A stretch of DNA of 64,000 nucleotides. Origin: Bacillus cereus group sp. RP43 (GTDB taxonomy: Bacteria; Bacillota; Bacilli; Bacillales; Bacillaceae_G). The notes below the pieces were generated by a model. It was not told the origin of the DNA and did not search any database. It saw only the letters and a list, made by a program, of their open reading frames with translations. Below are positions 1-9,330 of the stretch, piece by piece. The position numbers were made by a program, and so were the translations under genes. How positions within the stretch are numbered: the first letter of the stretch is position 1; every line of letters begins with the position of its first letter. The stretch covers positions 1,116,001 through 1,180,000 of the forward strand of contig NZ_JARVHQ010000001.1 in assembly GCF_040459645.1 (NCBI RefSeq). Reading direction: 5' to 3'.

Positions 1-23
1 ATTCACGTTTGTATAAGAAAAAT

Positions 24-55
24 AAAAACCGTTGCTCATGTAGGCAACGGTTTTT
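24..55 (-). terminator. Terminator of ispH
   Basis: CCGTTGC pairs with GCAACGG around an 8-nt loop. On the minus strand it is followed by a T run, directly after the ispH stop. Confidence 0.8.
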
Positions 56-56
56 G

Positions 57-1007
57 CTATTGTTGTTTTTTTACTTTTACACGTGGCAATATCTTTTGAA
101 GTGGTACTTTTCGAATTCTATCCCATGTAGCTGGATTCATCGGGTCATATTGCTCTAAGAAAGCAATAACTTCTTTTGTGATTGGTGTTGGAGTAGAAGC
201 ACCCGCTGTAACTGCAACATTTTCGATACCTTGTAGCCACTCTAATTGGATTTCACTTACGTCTGCAACGCGGTATGCTTTCGTACCAGCGATTTCTTGT
301 GATACTTGTGCTAAACGGTTTGAGTTGTTACTTTTCGGATCACCTACAACAATTGTTAAATCTGCAACATCAGCTTGTTTAGCGACAGCTTCTTGGCGAA
401 CTTGGGTTGCTAAACAAATTTCCTTATGGAATTCTGCTGTTGGGAATTTTTTCTGAATGTCCTCCATTAAATGTTGAACATCCCATTGACTCATTGTCGT
501 TTGATTCGTAACTAAAATTTTATCCGTTGGGATTTCTAATGTTTTTAAATCATCAGCTCTTTCGATAAGATGAACGATATCAGGTGCAATACCAACTGCG
601 CCTTCTGGTTCTGGATGATTTTTTTTGCCGATATAAATGACATGGTAGCCTTCAGCTTTCTTTGCTTCAATAAGGTCATGTGTTTTTGTAACATCTGGAC
701 AAGTTGCATCAATTGTCGTTAAACCTTTTTCTTTTGCACGTTGTTTAACTTCTGGAGAAACACCGTGTGCAGTAAAAATAACAGTACCAGAATCGATTTT
801 ATCTAAAATTTCTAATCGACTTGGCCCGTCTAATGTAATGATGCCATCCTCTTCGAAAGCATCTGTTACATGCTTATTGTGAACAATCATACCTAAAATA
901 TAAATGGGTCTCGGTAATGATTTATCTAATGCGGCGTTACGTGCAATAACCATCGCGTCAACAACGCCGTAGCAATAACCACGAGGGGAAATTTTAACAA
1001 TCTTCAT
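57..1007 (-). CDS. ispH: 4-hydroxy-3-methylbut-2-enyl diphosphate reductase
   Basis: This is the last enzyme of the MEP isoprenoid pathway. It reduces HMBPP to IPP and DMAPP in the cytosol using a [4Fe-4S] cluster. The protein has 316 residues, a normal IspH length. The three cluster cysteines are visible at C12 (GYCYGV), C103 (ATCPDV) and C198 (EICLAT). The active-site blocks HNK, HGVS and HPE are also present. The start is preceded by a GA-rich Shine-Dalgarno sequence, and a terminator follows the stop. Its pathway partner ispG lies about 7 kb away in the same orientation, which is the B. subtilis yqfP/yqfY arrangement. Confidence 0.96.
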   Translation of the reverse strand: MKIVKISPRGYCYGVVDAMVIARNAALDKSLPRPIYILGMIVHNKHVTDAFEEDGIITLDGPSRLEILDKIDSGTVIFTAHGVSPEVKQRAKEKGLTTIDATCPDVTKTHDLIEAKKAEGYHVIYIGKKNHPEPEGAVGIAPDIVHLIERADDLKTLEIPTDKILVTNQTTMSQWDVQHLMEDIQKKFPTAEFHKEICLATQVRQEAVAKQADVADLTIVVGDPKSNNSNRLAQVSQEIAGTKAYRVADVSEIQLEWLQGIENVAVTAGASTPTPITKEVIAFLEQYDPMNPATWDRIRKVPLQKILPRVKVKKQQ

Positions 1008-1096
1008 GTGAGTAATCCTCTCCTTCTAAACAAGGGATACTTTTGTGCATAGTCCATTACATTATAAAGGAGGAGGAGATAGAAAACAAAGGATTG

Positions 1097-1816
1097 TTAC
1101 ACATATAGTTTTGGTTTTGTTGCTGATTGTTGAACGGGTTCTTTCGGAACCTCTTTTTCTATTACCGGTTCAAGCACTATTTTTTTTCGTTTTCGTTTCC
1201 TTTTTGGAGACGGAAGAGGTGGAGTTGCTACCTCAACCTGTTCTGTTGCATCTTCAGTTTGATTTTCTTCCGTACTTTTTCCGGAGGTGAGGATTTTAAC
1301 AATGCTTGGTAGACTCCGCATAATGGGACCGTACTGTTCGACAACAGGACCGACAGATTGCACGACTTGAGATACTTTTTCGATATTATTTATCATATTA
1401 GTTGGGTTCGCAATTAAATTTGAAAAAAAACTACCGATGCCGCTGCTAGATGCAGCTGCAGTTGTAGCTGACGCAGCGCCGCGTGTATCATTTGATTCAT
1501 ACATTTGAGGTGGTATCATCTGTTGAGGATATTGCTGCATGTATGGTTGATATTGTTGTGTATATTGTTGTTGGTATGGCTGTTGCTGTTGATATTGGGG
1601 CGGCTGTTGTTGGTGCATCATCGGTGGCCCTTCCATTTGTCGATAAGGAGGGACCATTTGCATAAAAGGTTCGGTTGGATCGTGTTTTTTAAAGAGTTTA
1701 GCAAGGAAACCTTTCTTTTTTTGGGCCATCGGTGGTAGTTGTGGAATCGGATATGGTGTGTAAGATTGTTGTCCTCGATTCGGATACATTTGTCTTATAG
1801 GGGATTTCGGAAACAT
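1097..1816 (-). CDS. vrrA: VrrA/YqfQ family Gln/Pro-rich repeat protein
   Basis: This 239-residue protein belongs to the YqfQ family. It is called VrrA in the B. cereus group, where its coding sequence carries a variable-number tandem repeat. The N-terminal part is rich in Q, Y, P and M (about residues 55-120), with units such as QYQQ and PYQQQ. A central region (about 130-180) resembles the conserved YqfQ core. The C-terminus is very basic (KRKRKRKK) and then acidic. The longer reading frame begins at 1855, but the ATG at 1816 is chosen because AAAGGAGGA sits just upstream of it. The function is unknown. It lies beside ispH, as in B. subtilis and B. anthracis. Confidence 0.85.
   Translation of the reverse strand: MFPKSPIRQMYPNRGQQSYTPYPIPQLPPMAQKKKGFLAKLFKKHDPTEPFMQMVPPYRQMEGPPMMHQQQPPQYQQQQPYQQQYTQQYQPYMQQYPQQMIPPQMYESNDTRGAASATTAAASSSGIGSFFSNLIANPTNMINNIEKVSQVVQSVGPVVEQYGPIMRSLPSIVKILTSGKSTEENQTEDATEQVEVATPPLPSPKRKRKRKKIVLEPVIEKEVPKEPVQQSATKPKLYV
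1550..1620 (-). repeat. Degenerate vrrA tandem repeat (12-bp-like units)
   Basis: Read on the minus strand, this stretch contains diverged copies related to CAATATCAACAA, encoding QYQQ-like units. This is the segment that varies in copy number among B. anthracis and B. cereus strains. The copies here are imperfect, so the unit count is uncertain. Confidence 0.65.
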
Positions 1817-1995
1817 GTGGGAAATCCTCCTTTCTTCAGTTAGGTATATACACATACAATATGCAATGAAAGGGAAGAAGGTTAGTTTTTGAAATGAAAA
1901 CCTAAACTAAAGATGGATTTTACTTGTAGATTTCGATATAATGTAGACTTGACTGATTTGTGCGCAGTAGAAATTTTAGAAAGAAGGTGTAACTT

Positions 1996-3306
1996 ATGAC
2001 ACTACAAACTTTTACACAGTATGATTTTAAACCATTTTTAATAGATGCAGTTCGTGAACTACGCTTTACAGAGCCAACAGGAATTCAAAAGAAAATTTTC
2101 CCGGTCGTGAAAAAAGGTGTGAGTATAATTGGACAATCCCAAACTGGTTCTGGGAAAACACATGCATACTTACTTCCTACATTAAACAGAATTGATGCAA
2201 GTCGTGAAGAAGTACAACTTGTTATTACAGCGCCTACTCGTGAGTTAGCACAACAAATTTACGAAGAAATTGTGAAACTAACAAAGTTCTGTGCAGAAGA
2301 TCAAATGATTACAGCACGCTGTTTAATTGGTGGAACTGATAAACAACGATCAATTGAAAAGTTGAAAAGACAACCTCATATTGTAGTTGGAACGCCAGGA
2401 CGTATTAAAGACTTAGTAGAAGAAAAGGCGCTATTTGTTTATAAAGCGGATACTATTATTGTCGATGAAGCGGACTTAATGCTTGATATGGGATTCATTC
2501 AAGATGTAGATAAAATTGCGGCACGTATGCCTAAAAACCTGCAAATGTTAGTTTTCTCTGCAACAATTCCTCAAAAATTAAAACCATTTTTGAAGAAATA
2601 TATGGAGAATCCAGAACATATTCATATTAATCCGAAGCAAGTTGCAGCAGGAAATATTGATCATTACCTTGTGCCTTCAAGACACCGTAATAAAACTGAA
2701 TTAGTGAAAAATATGCTACTTCAATTTAAACCGTACTTAGCGATTGTCTTTACAAACACAAAGAAGAAAGCTGACGAAGTAGCCGATGGATTAGCAGAAC
2801 GTGGGTTAAAAGTAGGGCGTATACACGGTGATTTATCACCACGTGATCGTAAAAAAATGATGAAACAAGTTCGTGATTTAGAGTTCCAATACATTGTCGC
2901 AACAGATTTAGCGGCACGCGGTATTGATATCGAAGGAATTAGTCATGTTATTAACTATGAACTTCCTTCAGATTTAGATTTCTTCGTTCACCGCGTTGGA
3001 AGAACTGCACGTGCGGGTCATTCAGGTATTGCTGTGACGATTTATGATCCAGCAAATGAAGAAGCGTTAGATAGTTTGGAAAAACAACGTCATATCGAGT
3101 TTAAGCATGTAGATTTACGCGGAGATGAGTGGGCGGATTTAGGTGACCGTCGTCGTCGTAAGAGCCGTAAAAAACCAAATGATGGACTAGATGTTATGGC
3201 AACAAAAGTTGTTAAAAAGCCGAAAAAAGTAAAACCAAACTATAAACGAAAACTTGCAACAGAACGTGACAAAGTGAAGAAAAAATATAGCAATAAAAAA
3301 AGATAA
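1996..3306 (+). CDS. cshB: DEAD-box ATP-dependent RNA helicase CshB-like
   Basis: This is a 436-residue DEAD-box RNA helicase, the counterpart of B. subtilis YqfR/CshB, which acts in RNA remodelling during cold stress. Motif I (SQTGSGKTH), PTREL, TPGR, DEAD (IIVDEADLMLD), SAT (FSATIP), ARGID and HRVGRTARAG appear in the expected order. The last 60 residues are a basic K/R-rich tail, typical of non-catalytic RNA contacts. The start has AGAAGGTG upstream. The gene is divergent from vrrA and ends inside its own terminator stem. Confidence 0.94.
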   Translation: MTLQTFTQYDFKPFLIDAVRELRFTEPTGIQKKIFPVVKKGVSIIGQSQTGSGKTHAYLLPTLNRIDASREEVQLVITAPTRELAQQIYEEIVKLTKFCAEDQMITARCLIGGTDKQRSIEKLKRQPHIVVGTPGRIKDLVEEKALFVYKADTIIVDEADLMLDMGFIQDVDKIAARMPKNLQMLVFSATIPQKLKPFLKKYMENPEHIHINPKQVAAGNIDHYLVPSRHRNKTELVKNMLLQFKPYLAIVFTNTKKKADEVADGLAERGLKVGRIHGDLSPRDRKKMMKQVRDLEFQYIVATDLAARGIDIEGISHVINYELPSDLDFFVHRVGRTARAGHSGIAVTIYDPANEEALDSLEKQRHIEFKHVDLRGDEWADLGDRRRRKSRKKPNDGLDVMATKVVKKPKKVKPNYKRKLATERDKVKKKYSNKKR

Positions 3307-3329
3307 GGGGATTTCCCTTATCTTTTTTT
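3301..3329 (+). terminator. Terminator of cshB
   Basis: AGATAAGGG pairs with CCCTTATCT, followed by seven T. The cshB stop codon lies in the left stem. Confidence 0.88.
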
Positions 3330-3414
3330 ATCTCACTACTTGAAAGAAAATCGATTGATGCGGGTTAATAATTAGTGAGGGGTAGAAAAAACGTTGTCTA
3401 AAGTTTCGCTGTAT
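3327..3414 (+). repeat. Internally deleted bcr1-like element
   Basis: The segment begins TTTATCTCACTACTTGA, like the bcr1 left end (TTTATCCCGCTATTTGA). It then jumps to a good match of the bcr1 right end (GATTG..G.GGG.TAATAAT.AGTG, then AAAGTTTC.CT.TAT). About 70 bp of the middle is missing compared with the 159-bp copies elsewhere in the window. Confidence 0.6.
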
Positions 3415-3557
3415 CCGGTTAATTTAAGTGTAGAGTGTGAATTGTTTGGATAGTAAGTTTAATTTGTATAGTGCCTTTTTGGGGAACAAACAATTCGCTA
3501 CATATTTCTACAAATTATGCTATCATTATATCTATTGTATATTGAAGAGGTGATTGT

Positions 3558-4454
3558 ATGTTAAAGATTGGATCTCATGTTTCAATGAGTGGTAAGAAGA
3601 TGTTATTAGCAGCAAGTGAAGAGGCTGTTTCATACGGTGCAACAACGTTCATGATTTATACAGGTGCACCACAAAATACACGAAGAAAACCAATTGAAGA
3701 ATTGAATATAGAAGCAGGAAGAAAACATATGGAACTGAACGGTATTGAGGAAATTATCGTCCATGCTCCGTATATTATTAATGTTGGGAATACGACGAAA
3801 CCTGAGACGTTCCAATTAGGTGTTGATTTCCTGCGTATGGAAATTGAAAGAACAGCAGCATTAGGGGTAGCGAGACAAATTGTTCTTCACCCAGGAGCTC
3901 ACGTTGGTGCAGGAGCCGATGCTGGTATTCAACAAATTATTAAAGGGCTTAATGAAGTAATAACGCCAGAACAAACGGTTAATATTGCGCTAGAAACGAT
4001 GGCAGGAAAGGGAACAGAATGCGGTCGTAGCTTTGAAGAAATTGCGAAAATTATTGATGGCGTAAAATATAATGAAAAACTATCTGTATGTTTCGATACG
4101 TGTCATACGCATGATGCAGGTTATGACCTTGTAAATGATTTTGACGGTGTGTTAAACGAATTTGATAAAATTGTTGGAATAGATCGTTTGCAAGTACTTC
4201 ATATTAATGATAGTAAAAATGTACGCGGGGCTGGAAAAGACCGTCATGAAAATATCGGTTTCGGTCATATTGGCTATAAAGCATTACATCATATTGTACA
4301 TCATCCACAGTTAATGAACGTACCAAAAATTCTTGAAACACCGTATGTAGGTGAAGATAAAAAAGATAAGAAGCCACCATATAAATTAGAAATCGAAATG
4401 CTGAAAAATGGTACTTTTGATGAAGGAATTCTTGAAAAAATTAAAGCGCAATAA
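3558..4454 (+). CDS. nfo: Endonuclease IV (AP endonuclease)
   Basis: This is a 298-residue class II AP endonuclease of the Nfo/YqfS family, which cleaves DNA 5' of abasic sites in base-excision repair. It has the TIM-barrel signatures with zinc ligands: IGSHVSMSG near the start, [35 protein letters not shown] and [10 protein letters not shown]. The start ATG follows GAAGAGGTGATTGT. In B. subtilis this gene (yqfS) is cotranscribed with a spore-expressed neighbour. The gene ends in a bidirectional terminator shared with yqfT. Confidence 0.96.
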   Translation: MLKIGSHVSMSGKKMLLAASEEAVSYGATTFMIYTGAPQNTRRKPIEELNIEAGRKHMELNGIEEIIVHAPYIINVGNTTKPETFQLGVDFLRMEIERTAALGVARQIVLHPGAHVGAGADAGIQQIIKGLNEVITPEQTVNIALETMAGKGTECGRSFEEIAKIIDGVKYNEKLSVCFDTCHTHDAGYDLVNDFDGVLNEFDKIVGIDRLQVLHINDSKNVRGAGKDRHENIGFGHIGYKALHHIVHHPQLMNVPKILETPYVGEDKKDKKPPYKLEIEMLKNGTFDEGILEKIKAQ

Positions 4455-4480
4455 GGAGGGGATTTTCCCCTCCTTATTTT
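4451..4480. terminator. Bidirectional terminator between nfo and yqfT
   Basis: An 11-bp perfect stem (ATAAGGAGGGG with CCCCTCCTTAT, 5-nt loop) overlaps both stop codons. Short T or A runs lie on either side. Confidence 0.85.
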
Positions 4481-4728
4481 AGTAGTTGTTGAAATAAAGT
4501 ATTTACTTGTTGGGCAGTAGCAGGGGAGGTTACTGTAGCGATTTGTTTTAGCAAATCTAGTCGCTCGGTATTATCGTAAATGTTAATATTTTTCCCTTTC
4601 ATAAGTAAAACAATTTTATCAGCTTGTGCAGTTGTGATTGGAACTTCGTATTCTTTACTATATTTCAATAACTCTTTTGTAGAAATATGATTTAATTTTT
4701 TGTTCACAATTTGTTTAATGAGGTTCAT
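4474..4728 (-). CDS. yqfT: YqfT-like small protein (DUF2624)
   Basis: This 84-residue protein of unknown function matches YqfT by position and size. It starts MNLIKQIVNKK and has a helical lysine-rich N-terminal half. The ATG at 4728 is chosen over the upstream in-frame ATG at 4746 because GAAGGAGGA lies at the right distance. It is convergent with nfo and divergent from yqfU. I see no catalytic motif. Confidence 0.75.
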   Translation of the reverse strand: MNLIKQIVNKKLNHISTKELLKYSKEYEVPITTAQADKIVLLMKGKNINIYDNTERLDLLKQIATVTSPATAQQVNTLFQQLLK

Positions 4729-4879
4729 CGTGTTGTCCTCCTTCACACGTTCTTCTATCGAAATATATGTAGGTGTAGCTTGTACATATTCGTATAAAGG
4801 TGCATTTTTTCAATGGGGAAAAGAAGCTTATGTTATAATATAAGAACGAAACTATAGATAAAGAGCATAAGGAGGACTT

Positions 4880-5758
4880 ATGGAGAAAAAGCAACATCGA
4901 AAGGAAAGTGTTATCCATCTTGTATATCGTTTAGTTATGATTGTCTTTGGGGCAGCGTGTGCGGCGGTAGCGATTGAACTGTTTTTAATGCCAAATAAAA
5001 TTATTGATGGTGGAATTATTGGTATTTCTCTTATATTAGATTATCTTACTCCTAATATTTGGTGGTTAAGTTTTTCTACTTTAGTTGTTATCCTCAACAT
5101 TCCTTTTATGTACTCCGGGTATAAGCAAATTGGAAAAACATTCATGTTATCTTCAGCATTCGGAATTGTAGCTTTAGCATTTATTGAATCAACGTTGCAT
5201 GCTATACCGCCATTTACAACAGAGCCGATTTTAGCAACAGTTTTTGGAGGTCTTATTTTAGGGATTGGTGTAGGACTTGTTATTCGTCATGGTGGATCGT
5301 TAGACGGGACGGAGATTATGGGGATTTTATTAACGAAGAAATTACCGTTTTCTGTTGGTGAATTCGTAATGTTTGTGAACTTATTCATTTTTGCATGGGC
5401 AGCATTTGTATTTGGTGTTGAACAAGCGATGTATTCTGTTATGACGTACTATATCGCATTCAAAACAATTGATACGGTAATTCAAGGATTGGATGAAACG
5501 AAAGCAGTTTTAATCGTGTCGGATCAATATGAGGAAGTATCAAATGCAATTTTACACCGCCTTGGTCGTGGAACAACAAAACTTGTTGCTAAAGGTGGCT
5601 ATACAGATAAAGAAAAAGAAGTTATTTATGCAGTTGTAACACGTCTGGAAGTGACTAAGTTAAAATCAATTGTGCATGAAATTGATGAAAACGCATTTGT
5701 TACGATTATGAATACACAAGAGACAAATGGTGGTAAGTTTAAATCAGCAATTCACTAA
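4880..5758 (+). CDS. yqfU: YitT-family membrane protein (DUF161/DUF2179)
   Basis: This 292-residue integral membrane protein has five or six predicted membrane segments in its first 200 residues, with the family landmark [11 protein letters not shown] near residue 136. It ends in a soluble DUF2179 domain (about 200-285, VVTRLEV...ITNT-like). It matches YqfU by order. Proteins of this family have no settled transport substrate. An AAGGAGGA sequence precedes the ATG. A terminator follows, so it appears monocistronic. Confidence 0.88.
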   Translation: MEKKQHRKESVIHLVYRLVMIVFGAACAAVAIELFLMPNKIIDGGIIGISLILDYLTPNIWWLSFSTLVVILNIPFMYSGYKQIGKTFMLSSAFGIVALAFIESTLHAIPPFTTEPILATVFGGLILGIGVGLVIRHGGSLDGTEIMGILLTKKLPFSVGEFVMFVNLFIFAWAAFVFGVEQAMYSVMTYYIAFKTIDTVIQGLDETKAVLIVSDQYEEVSNAILHRLGRGTTKLVAKGGYTDKEKEVIYAVVTRLEVTKLKSIVHEIDENAFVTIMNTQETNGGKFKSAIH

Positions 5759-5781
5759 AAAGTTAATTGTAATATCTTTTG

Positions 5782-5809
5782 AAAGCAGAGAATTCTTCTC
5801 TGCTTTTTG
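5782..5809 (+). terminator. Terminator after yqfU
   Basis: AAGCAGAGAA pairs with TTCTCTGCTT and is followed by TTTT. Confidence 0.8.
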
Positions 5810-5859
5810 TTATAATAATAAGGTTTCTTGAAATAAAGAATATATTTTAGGCAGATTGG

Positions 5860-5888
5860 TTTACAACTATAATAAGCTGTACTATAAT
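5860..5888 (+). promoter_or_regulatory. SigmaA promoter of zurA-zurM-zur
   Basis: The -35 is TTTACA (5860-5865) and the -10 is TATAAT (5883-5888), with a 17-bp spacer. It lies just upstream of a Zur-box-like palindrome. Confidence 0.75.
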
Positions 5889-5900
5889 TCAAATAGAGAT

Positions 5901-5921
5901 AAATCGGAATCATTCTGAATT
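5901..5921 (+). promoter_or_regulatory. Zur-box-like operator
   Basis: AAATCGGAATCATTCTGAAT matches the Bacillus Zur box (AAATCGTAATNATTACGATT) at about 16 of 20 defined positions. It starts about 12 bp after the -10 box and ends 18 bp before the zurA ATG, where a bound repressor would block transcription. Confidence 0.7.
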
Positions 5922-5938
5922 AAAATAGGTGAGATGAT

Positions 5939-6709
5939 ATGAATAATATATTGGAAATAGAAGGATTAACGTTTCGATATGAAGATCGCAACGTGTTAGA
6001 AGATATTAATTTGCAAGTTCCGAAGGGAGCTTTTTTAGGTTTAGTTGGACCAAATGGTTCAGGGAAATCGACTTTACTTAAGTGCTTATTGGGTGTTTTA
6101 AAACCAAAGCAAGGAAGTATTAGATTGTTTGGCATTGATAGTAAGAAATTTAAAGAGTGGAATAAAGTTGGTTATGTATCCCAAAAGGCAAGTAGTTTTA
6201 ACTCAGGTTTCCCGGCAACTGTTTTTGAAGTTGTTTCAATGGGGCTCGTTTCGAAAAAGGGGCTTTTTCGCTTTTTTACGAAAGACGATAATGCGAAAGT
6301 AGAAAAAGCGATTGCTGATGTAGGTATGAGTGAGTTTCAAGGTCGCAATATTGGAGAACTTTCTGGTGGACAACAACAGCGTGTATTTATTGCTCGTGCG
6401 CTTGTAAGTAATCCGGAATTGCTTATTTTGGACGAACCTACTGTTGGGATTGATGTAAAAAATGTGGAAAGCTTCTATGAGATACTAGAGGATTTAAACA
6501 AAAGGCTCGGGATTACGTTAATTCTTGTTACGCACGATATGGGTGCTGTAACAGAGAAGGTGACGCATGTTGCATGTTTAAATCAGCATCTACATTTCCA
6601 TGGGAATGTAGAGAAATTCCGAGAGTTAGAAGATGCAGAAATGTCGATTTTATATGGACATCATGTTCATCGCTTAGAACATGATCATGGGCATCACGGG
6701 AGGATATAA
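5939..6709 (+). CDS. zurA: Zinc ABC transporter ATP-binding protein
   Basis: This 256-residue ABC ATPase belongs to the ZnuC/AdcC/ZurA group for high-affinity zinc (or manganese) import. Walker A is GPNGSGKST, the signature is LSGGQQQR, Walker B is LLILDEPT, and the switch is VTHD. The C-terminus is histidine-rich (GHHVHRLEHDHGHHG), as in zinc-linked ATPases. It is translationally coupled to the permease, which starts at the stop codon. The metal assignment rests on the Zur box and the downstream zur gene. No substrate-binding lipoprotein is in this operon, so it must be encoded elsewhere. Confidence 0.9.
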   Translation: MNNILEIEGLTFRYEDRNVLEDINLQVPKGAFLGLVGPNGSGKSTLLKCLLGVLKPKQGSIRLFGIDSKKFKEWNKVGYVSQKASSFNSGFPATVFEVVSMGLVSKKGLFRFFTKDDNAKVEKAIADVGMSEFQGRNIGELSGGQQQRVFIARALVSNPELLILDEPTVGIDVKNVESFYEILEDLNKRLGITLILVTHDMGAVTEKVTHVACLNQHLHFHGNVEKFRELEDAEMSILYGHHVHRLEHDHGHHGRI

Positions 6710-7542
6710 TGATACAGGATTTTTTACAATATGATTTTTTACGTAATTCTTTATACGCTGGTATTTTAATTGGGCTTGTCGCGCCACTTATCGGCGTGTT
6801 CGTTGTAATTCGCCGCATGTCGCTTATTGCGGATGCATTAAGTCATGTGACGTTATCAGGAATTGCAGCAAGTTTATTGCTTGAAAAGACAATCTTTACC
6901 GGTGGTTTTTTAAACCCTTTATATATGGGAATGTTTTTTTCAATCGGTGGAGCATTGCTAATTGAAAAATTACGTACTGTATATAAACATTATCAAGAGT
7001 TAGCAATTCCGATTATACTTTCAGCAGGGATGGGGATTGGAGTTATCTTCATTTCACTTGCTAATGGATTCAATACGGATTTATTTAGTTATTTATTTGG
7101 TAGTGTAAGTGCTGTGACAAGTGCGGATTTAATTATTATTGGTATAGTAGCAATTGTAGTTATTATAACGATTGTTTTATTATACAAAGAGTTATTTTTA
7201 CTATCATTTGATGAGGAATACGCTGTATCAACCGGTTTGAGTGCAAAGTGGATTCACTTTATTTTCATTATATTAGTTGCTCTTGTAATTGCAGTATCAA
7301 TGCGTGTTGTAGGTGTTCTTCTCGTATCATCTTTAATGACGTTACCAGTTGCAGCAAGTATTCGTATTGCAAAAGGATTTAAACAAACGATTTTCTTTTC
7401 CATTTTATTTGGTGAAATTGCAGTAATTGGTGGAATGTTTGCTTCGTATCAACTTGATCTAGCACCAGGTGGTACAATTGTTATGATAGCGGTTCTTATT
7501 TTAATCGGTGCGATTTTATGGAAGAAGAAAAAAACTGCATAA
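6709..7542 (+). CDS. zurM: Zinc ABC transporter permease
   Basis: This 277-residue ABC-3 family permease (ZnuB/ZurM type) has about eight hydrophobic segments. It carries the conserved N-terminal stretch [18 protein letters not shown] and the later [18 protein letters not shown]. It starts at the last base of zurA, with GGGAGGATATA as its ribosome-binding site inside zurA, and zur starts 13 bp after its stop. The gene order equals the Listeria zurA-zurM-zurR operon. Confidence 0.9.
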   Translation: MIQDFLQYDFLRNSLYAGILIGLVAPLIGVFVVIRRMSLIADALSHVTLSGIAASLLLEKTIFTGGFLNPLYMGMFFSIGGALLIEKLRTVYKHYQELAIPIILSAGMGIGVIFISLANGFNTDLFSYLFGSVSAVTSADLIIIGIVAIVVIITIVLLYKELFLLSFDEEYAVSTGLSAKWIHFIFIILVALVIAVSMRVVGVLLVSSLMTLPVAASIRIAKGFKQTIFFSILFGEIAVIGGMFASYQLDLAPGGTIVMIAVLILIGAILWKKKKTA

Positions 7543-7555
7543 AGTAGGGATAGGT

Positions 7556-7969
7556 ATGAATCTAACAGAAGCTTTACGCCTAATGAAGGAAAAAGGATAT
7601 AAACATACGGGGAAAAGGGAAGAGATGCTAAGATTATTCGCGGCGCATAATCGTTATTTAACCGCAAAAGATGTTTTAGAACATATGAAGGATGATTATC
7701 CAGGGCTTAGTTTTGATACGATTTATCGTAACTTAACAGTTTTTGCTGAAATTGGTGTTTTAGAGCAAACAGAATTAAATGGTGAAAAACATTTTCGTTT
7801 TATGTGCTCTATTATGGAACATCATCATCATTTCATTTGTTTAGATTGTGGTGGTACGAAAGAAATCACTTCTTGTCCAATGGATTTTATGAATAAAGAT
7901 TTTAAAGGTTATGAGGTAACGGGGCATAAGTTCGAAATATATGGTCGTTGTCCAAAGTGTGCAAAATAA
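7556..7969 (+). CDS. zur: Zinc-responsive Fur-family repressor
   Basis: This 137-residue Fur-family regulator is the counterpart of YqfV/Zur. The winged helix covers about residues 10-75 ([10 protein letters not shown]...[11 protein letters not shown]). The metal-binding half shows EHHHHF, CLDCGG and CPKCAK, giving the CxxC...CxxC structural zinc site. The reading frame extends back to 7508 inside zurM, but the ATG at 7556 gives the normal Zur N-terminus. As third gene of the zinc importer operon it probably represses its own operon through the box at 5901. Confidence 0.93.
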   Translation: MNLTEALRLMKEKGYKHTGKREEMLRLFAAHNRYLTAKDVLEHMKDDYPGLSFDTIYRNLTVFAEIGVLEQTELNGEKHFRFMCSIMEHHHHFICLDCGGTKEITSCPMDFMNKDFKGYEVTGHKFEIYGRCPKCAK

Positions 7970-7972
7970 GAG

Positions 7973-8003
7973 AACTCGTCGGTTATATAACTGACGAGTT
8001 TTT
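7973..8003 (+). terminator. Terminator of the zur operon
   Basis: AACTCGTC pairs with GACGAGTT, with an inner GTTATATAAC palindrome, followed by TTT. Confidence 0.82.
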
Positions 8004-8013
8004 AATTTAAATG

Positions 8014-8056
8014 TAAAAAAAGGTTGCTCACAAAAATTGTGGGCAACCTTCTTTTT
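8014..8056 (-). terminator. Terminator of ispG
   Basis: AAGGTTGC.CACA pairs with TGTG.GCAACCTT. T tracts lie on the minus-strand side, and the hairpin abuts the ispG stop. Confidence 0.82.
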
Positions 8057-9174
8057 TATTGTTCTTGTTTTTCTTTTTCTTTTTCTTTTTCTCGTTCGGC
8101 AGCCATTTCAGCAGCGATTACATCAATTTCTTTTTTCAGTTCTTCTACCATTGTTTCTTCTGGTACTTTACGAACGACTTGCCCTTTACGGAATAATAAA
8201 CCTTCTCCGCGTGCACCGGCAATACCGATGTCAGCTTCACGAGCTTCACCAGGACCGTTTACGGCGCAACCGAGTACGGCAACCTTAATTGGAACTTTAA
8301 GCGTAGAGATGTATTCTTCTACTTCATTAGCAATGCTAATTAGGTCAATTTCAATACGACCACAAGTTGGACAAGAAATAAGTGTTGCAGCATTAGATGC
8401 AAGACCGAATGACTTTAATAGTTCACGTGCAACTTTTACTTCTTCAACTGGATCAGCACTTAAAGAAATACGAAGTGTATTTCCGATGCCTTTACTTAAA
8501 ATTGCTCCAAGACCGGCGGCACTTTTTACAGTTCCAGCAAACAGTGTTCCTGATTCTGTAATACCTAAATGTAATGGATAATCAAAAGCGCGAGCAGCTT
8601 TTTCGTATGCTTCAATTGCTAAGTTAACATCAGAGGCTTTCATTGATACGATAATATCGTGGAAATCTAAGTCCTCTAAAATTTTAATATGGTGCAGTGC
8701 ACTCTCGACCATACCATCAGCAGTTGGATATCCATACTTTTCTAAAATATGACGTTCTAATGAGCCGGCATTTACACCGATACGGATTGGAATGCCACGC
8801 TCTTTCGCTGCATTTACAACAGCTTCTACTTTATGGCGACGCCCAATGTTACCTGGATTGATACGTACTTTATCAATGCCGCCTTCGATTGCTTTTAAAG
8901 CAAGGCGATAATCAAAATGAATATCAGCAACAAGTGGAATGTTGATTTGTTTTTTAATATCAGCAATAGCATTTGCTGCACGTTCGTCTGGAACAGCAAC
9001 ACGAACAACTTGACAGCCAGCTTCTTCTAAACGTTTAATTTCAGCAACTGTAGCCTCAACATCATGTGTTTTTGTTGTCGTCATACTTTGTATAATTAAT
9101 TCATTGTTACCGCCAATTGTTAAATTACCGACTTTAACTGGACGTGTTTTTGTGCGTTGAGTCATTTCATTCAC
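8056..9174 (-). CDS. ispG: 4-hydroxy-3-methylbut-2-en-1-yl diphosphate synthase
   Basis: This 372-residue IspG (GcpE) converts MEcPP to HMBPP, the step before IspH, using a [4Fe-4S] cluster. The cluster cysteines are C268 and C271 (SCPTCGR) and C303 ([10 protein letters not shown]). The TIM-barrel half carries VADIHFDYR and INPGNIG. The start codon is GTG at 9174, supported by AAGGAGAG 10 bp upstream. The C-terminus is an unusual charged run ([13 protein letters not shown]) encoded by a hexanucleotide tandem repeat. Confidence 0.96.
   Translation of the reverse strand: MNEMTQRTKTRPVKVGNLTIGGNNELIIQSMTTTKTHDVEATVAEIKRLEEAGCQVVRVAVPDERAANAIADIKKQINIPLVADIHFDYRLALKAIEGGIDKVRINPGNIGRRHKVEAVVNAAKERGIPIRIGVNAGSLERHILEKYGYPTADGMVESALHHIKILEDLDFHDIIVSMKASDVNLAIEAYEKAARAFDYPLHLGITESGTLFAGTVKSAAGLGAILSKGIGNTLRISLSADPVEEVKVARELLKSFGLASNAATLISCPTCGRIEIDLISIANEVEEYISTLKVPIKVAVLGCAVNGPGEAREADIGIAGARGEGLLFRKGQVVRKVPEETMVEELKKEIDVIAAEMAAEREKEKEKEKQEQ
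8064..8096 (-). repeat. Hexanucleotide tandem repeat in ispG 3' end
   Basis: About four or five TTTTTC units on the plus strand encode the Lys-Glu dipeptide repeats at the IspG C-terminus. A simple repeat of this kind could vary in length between strains. Confidence 0.7.
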
Positions 9175-9330
9175 GAATTGATCGCTCTCCTTATAAAAGA
9201 AGTTTCTTATTTTAGTCCCTTACATCAATGATAGTATGTGTGAGAAAGGGCTATAGAAACCAAAGTACTCGGTTTCACTTTTACTATTGTATCAGCGCCT
9301 TTATGTAATTGACAAGGATTAAGTGATTGC

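Noticed and set aside
1045..1738. Plus-strand frames opposite vrrA
   Set aside because: Shadows of the low-complexity repeat gene, with no ribosome-binding sites.
8024..8581. 185-codon plus-strand frame opposite ispG
   Set aside because: Serine-rich antisense shadow of a clear IspG coding sequence.
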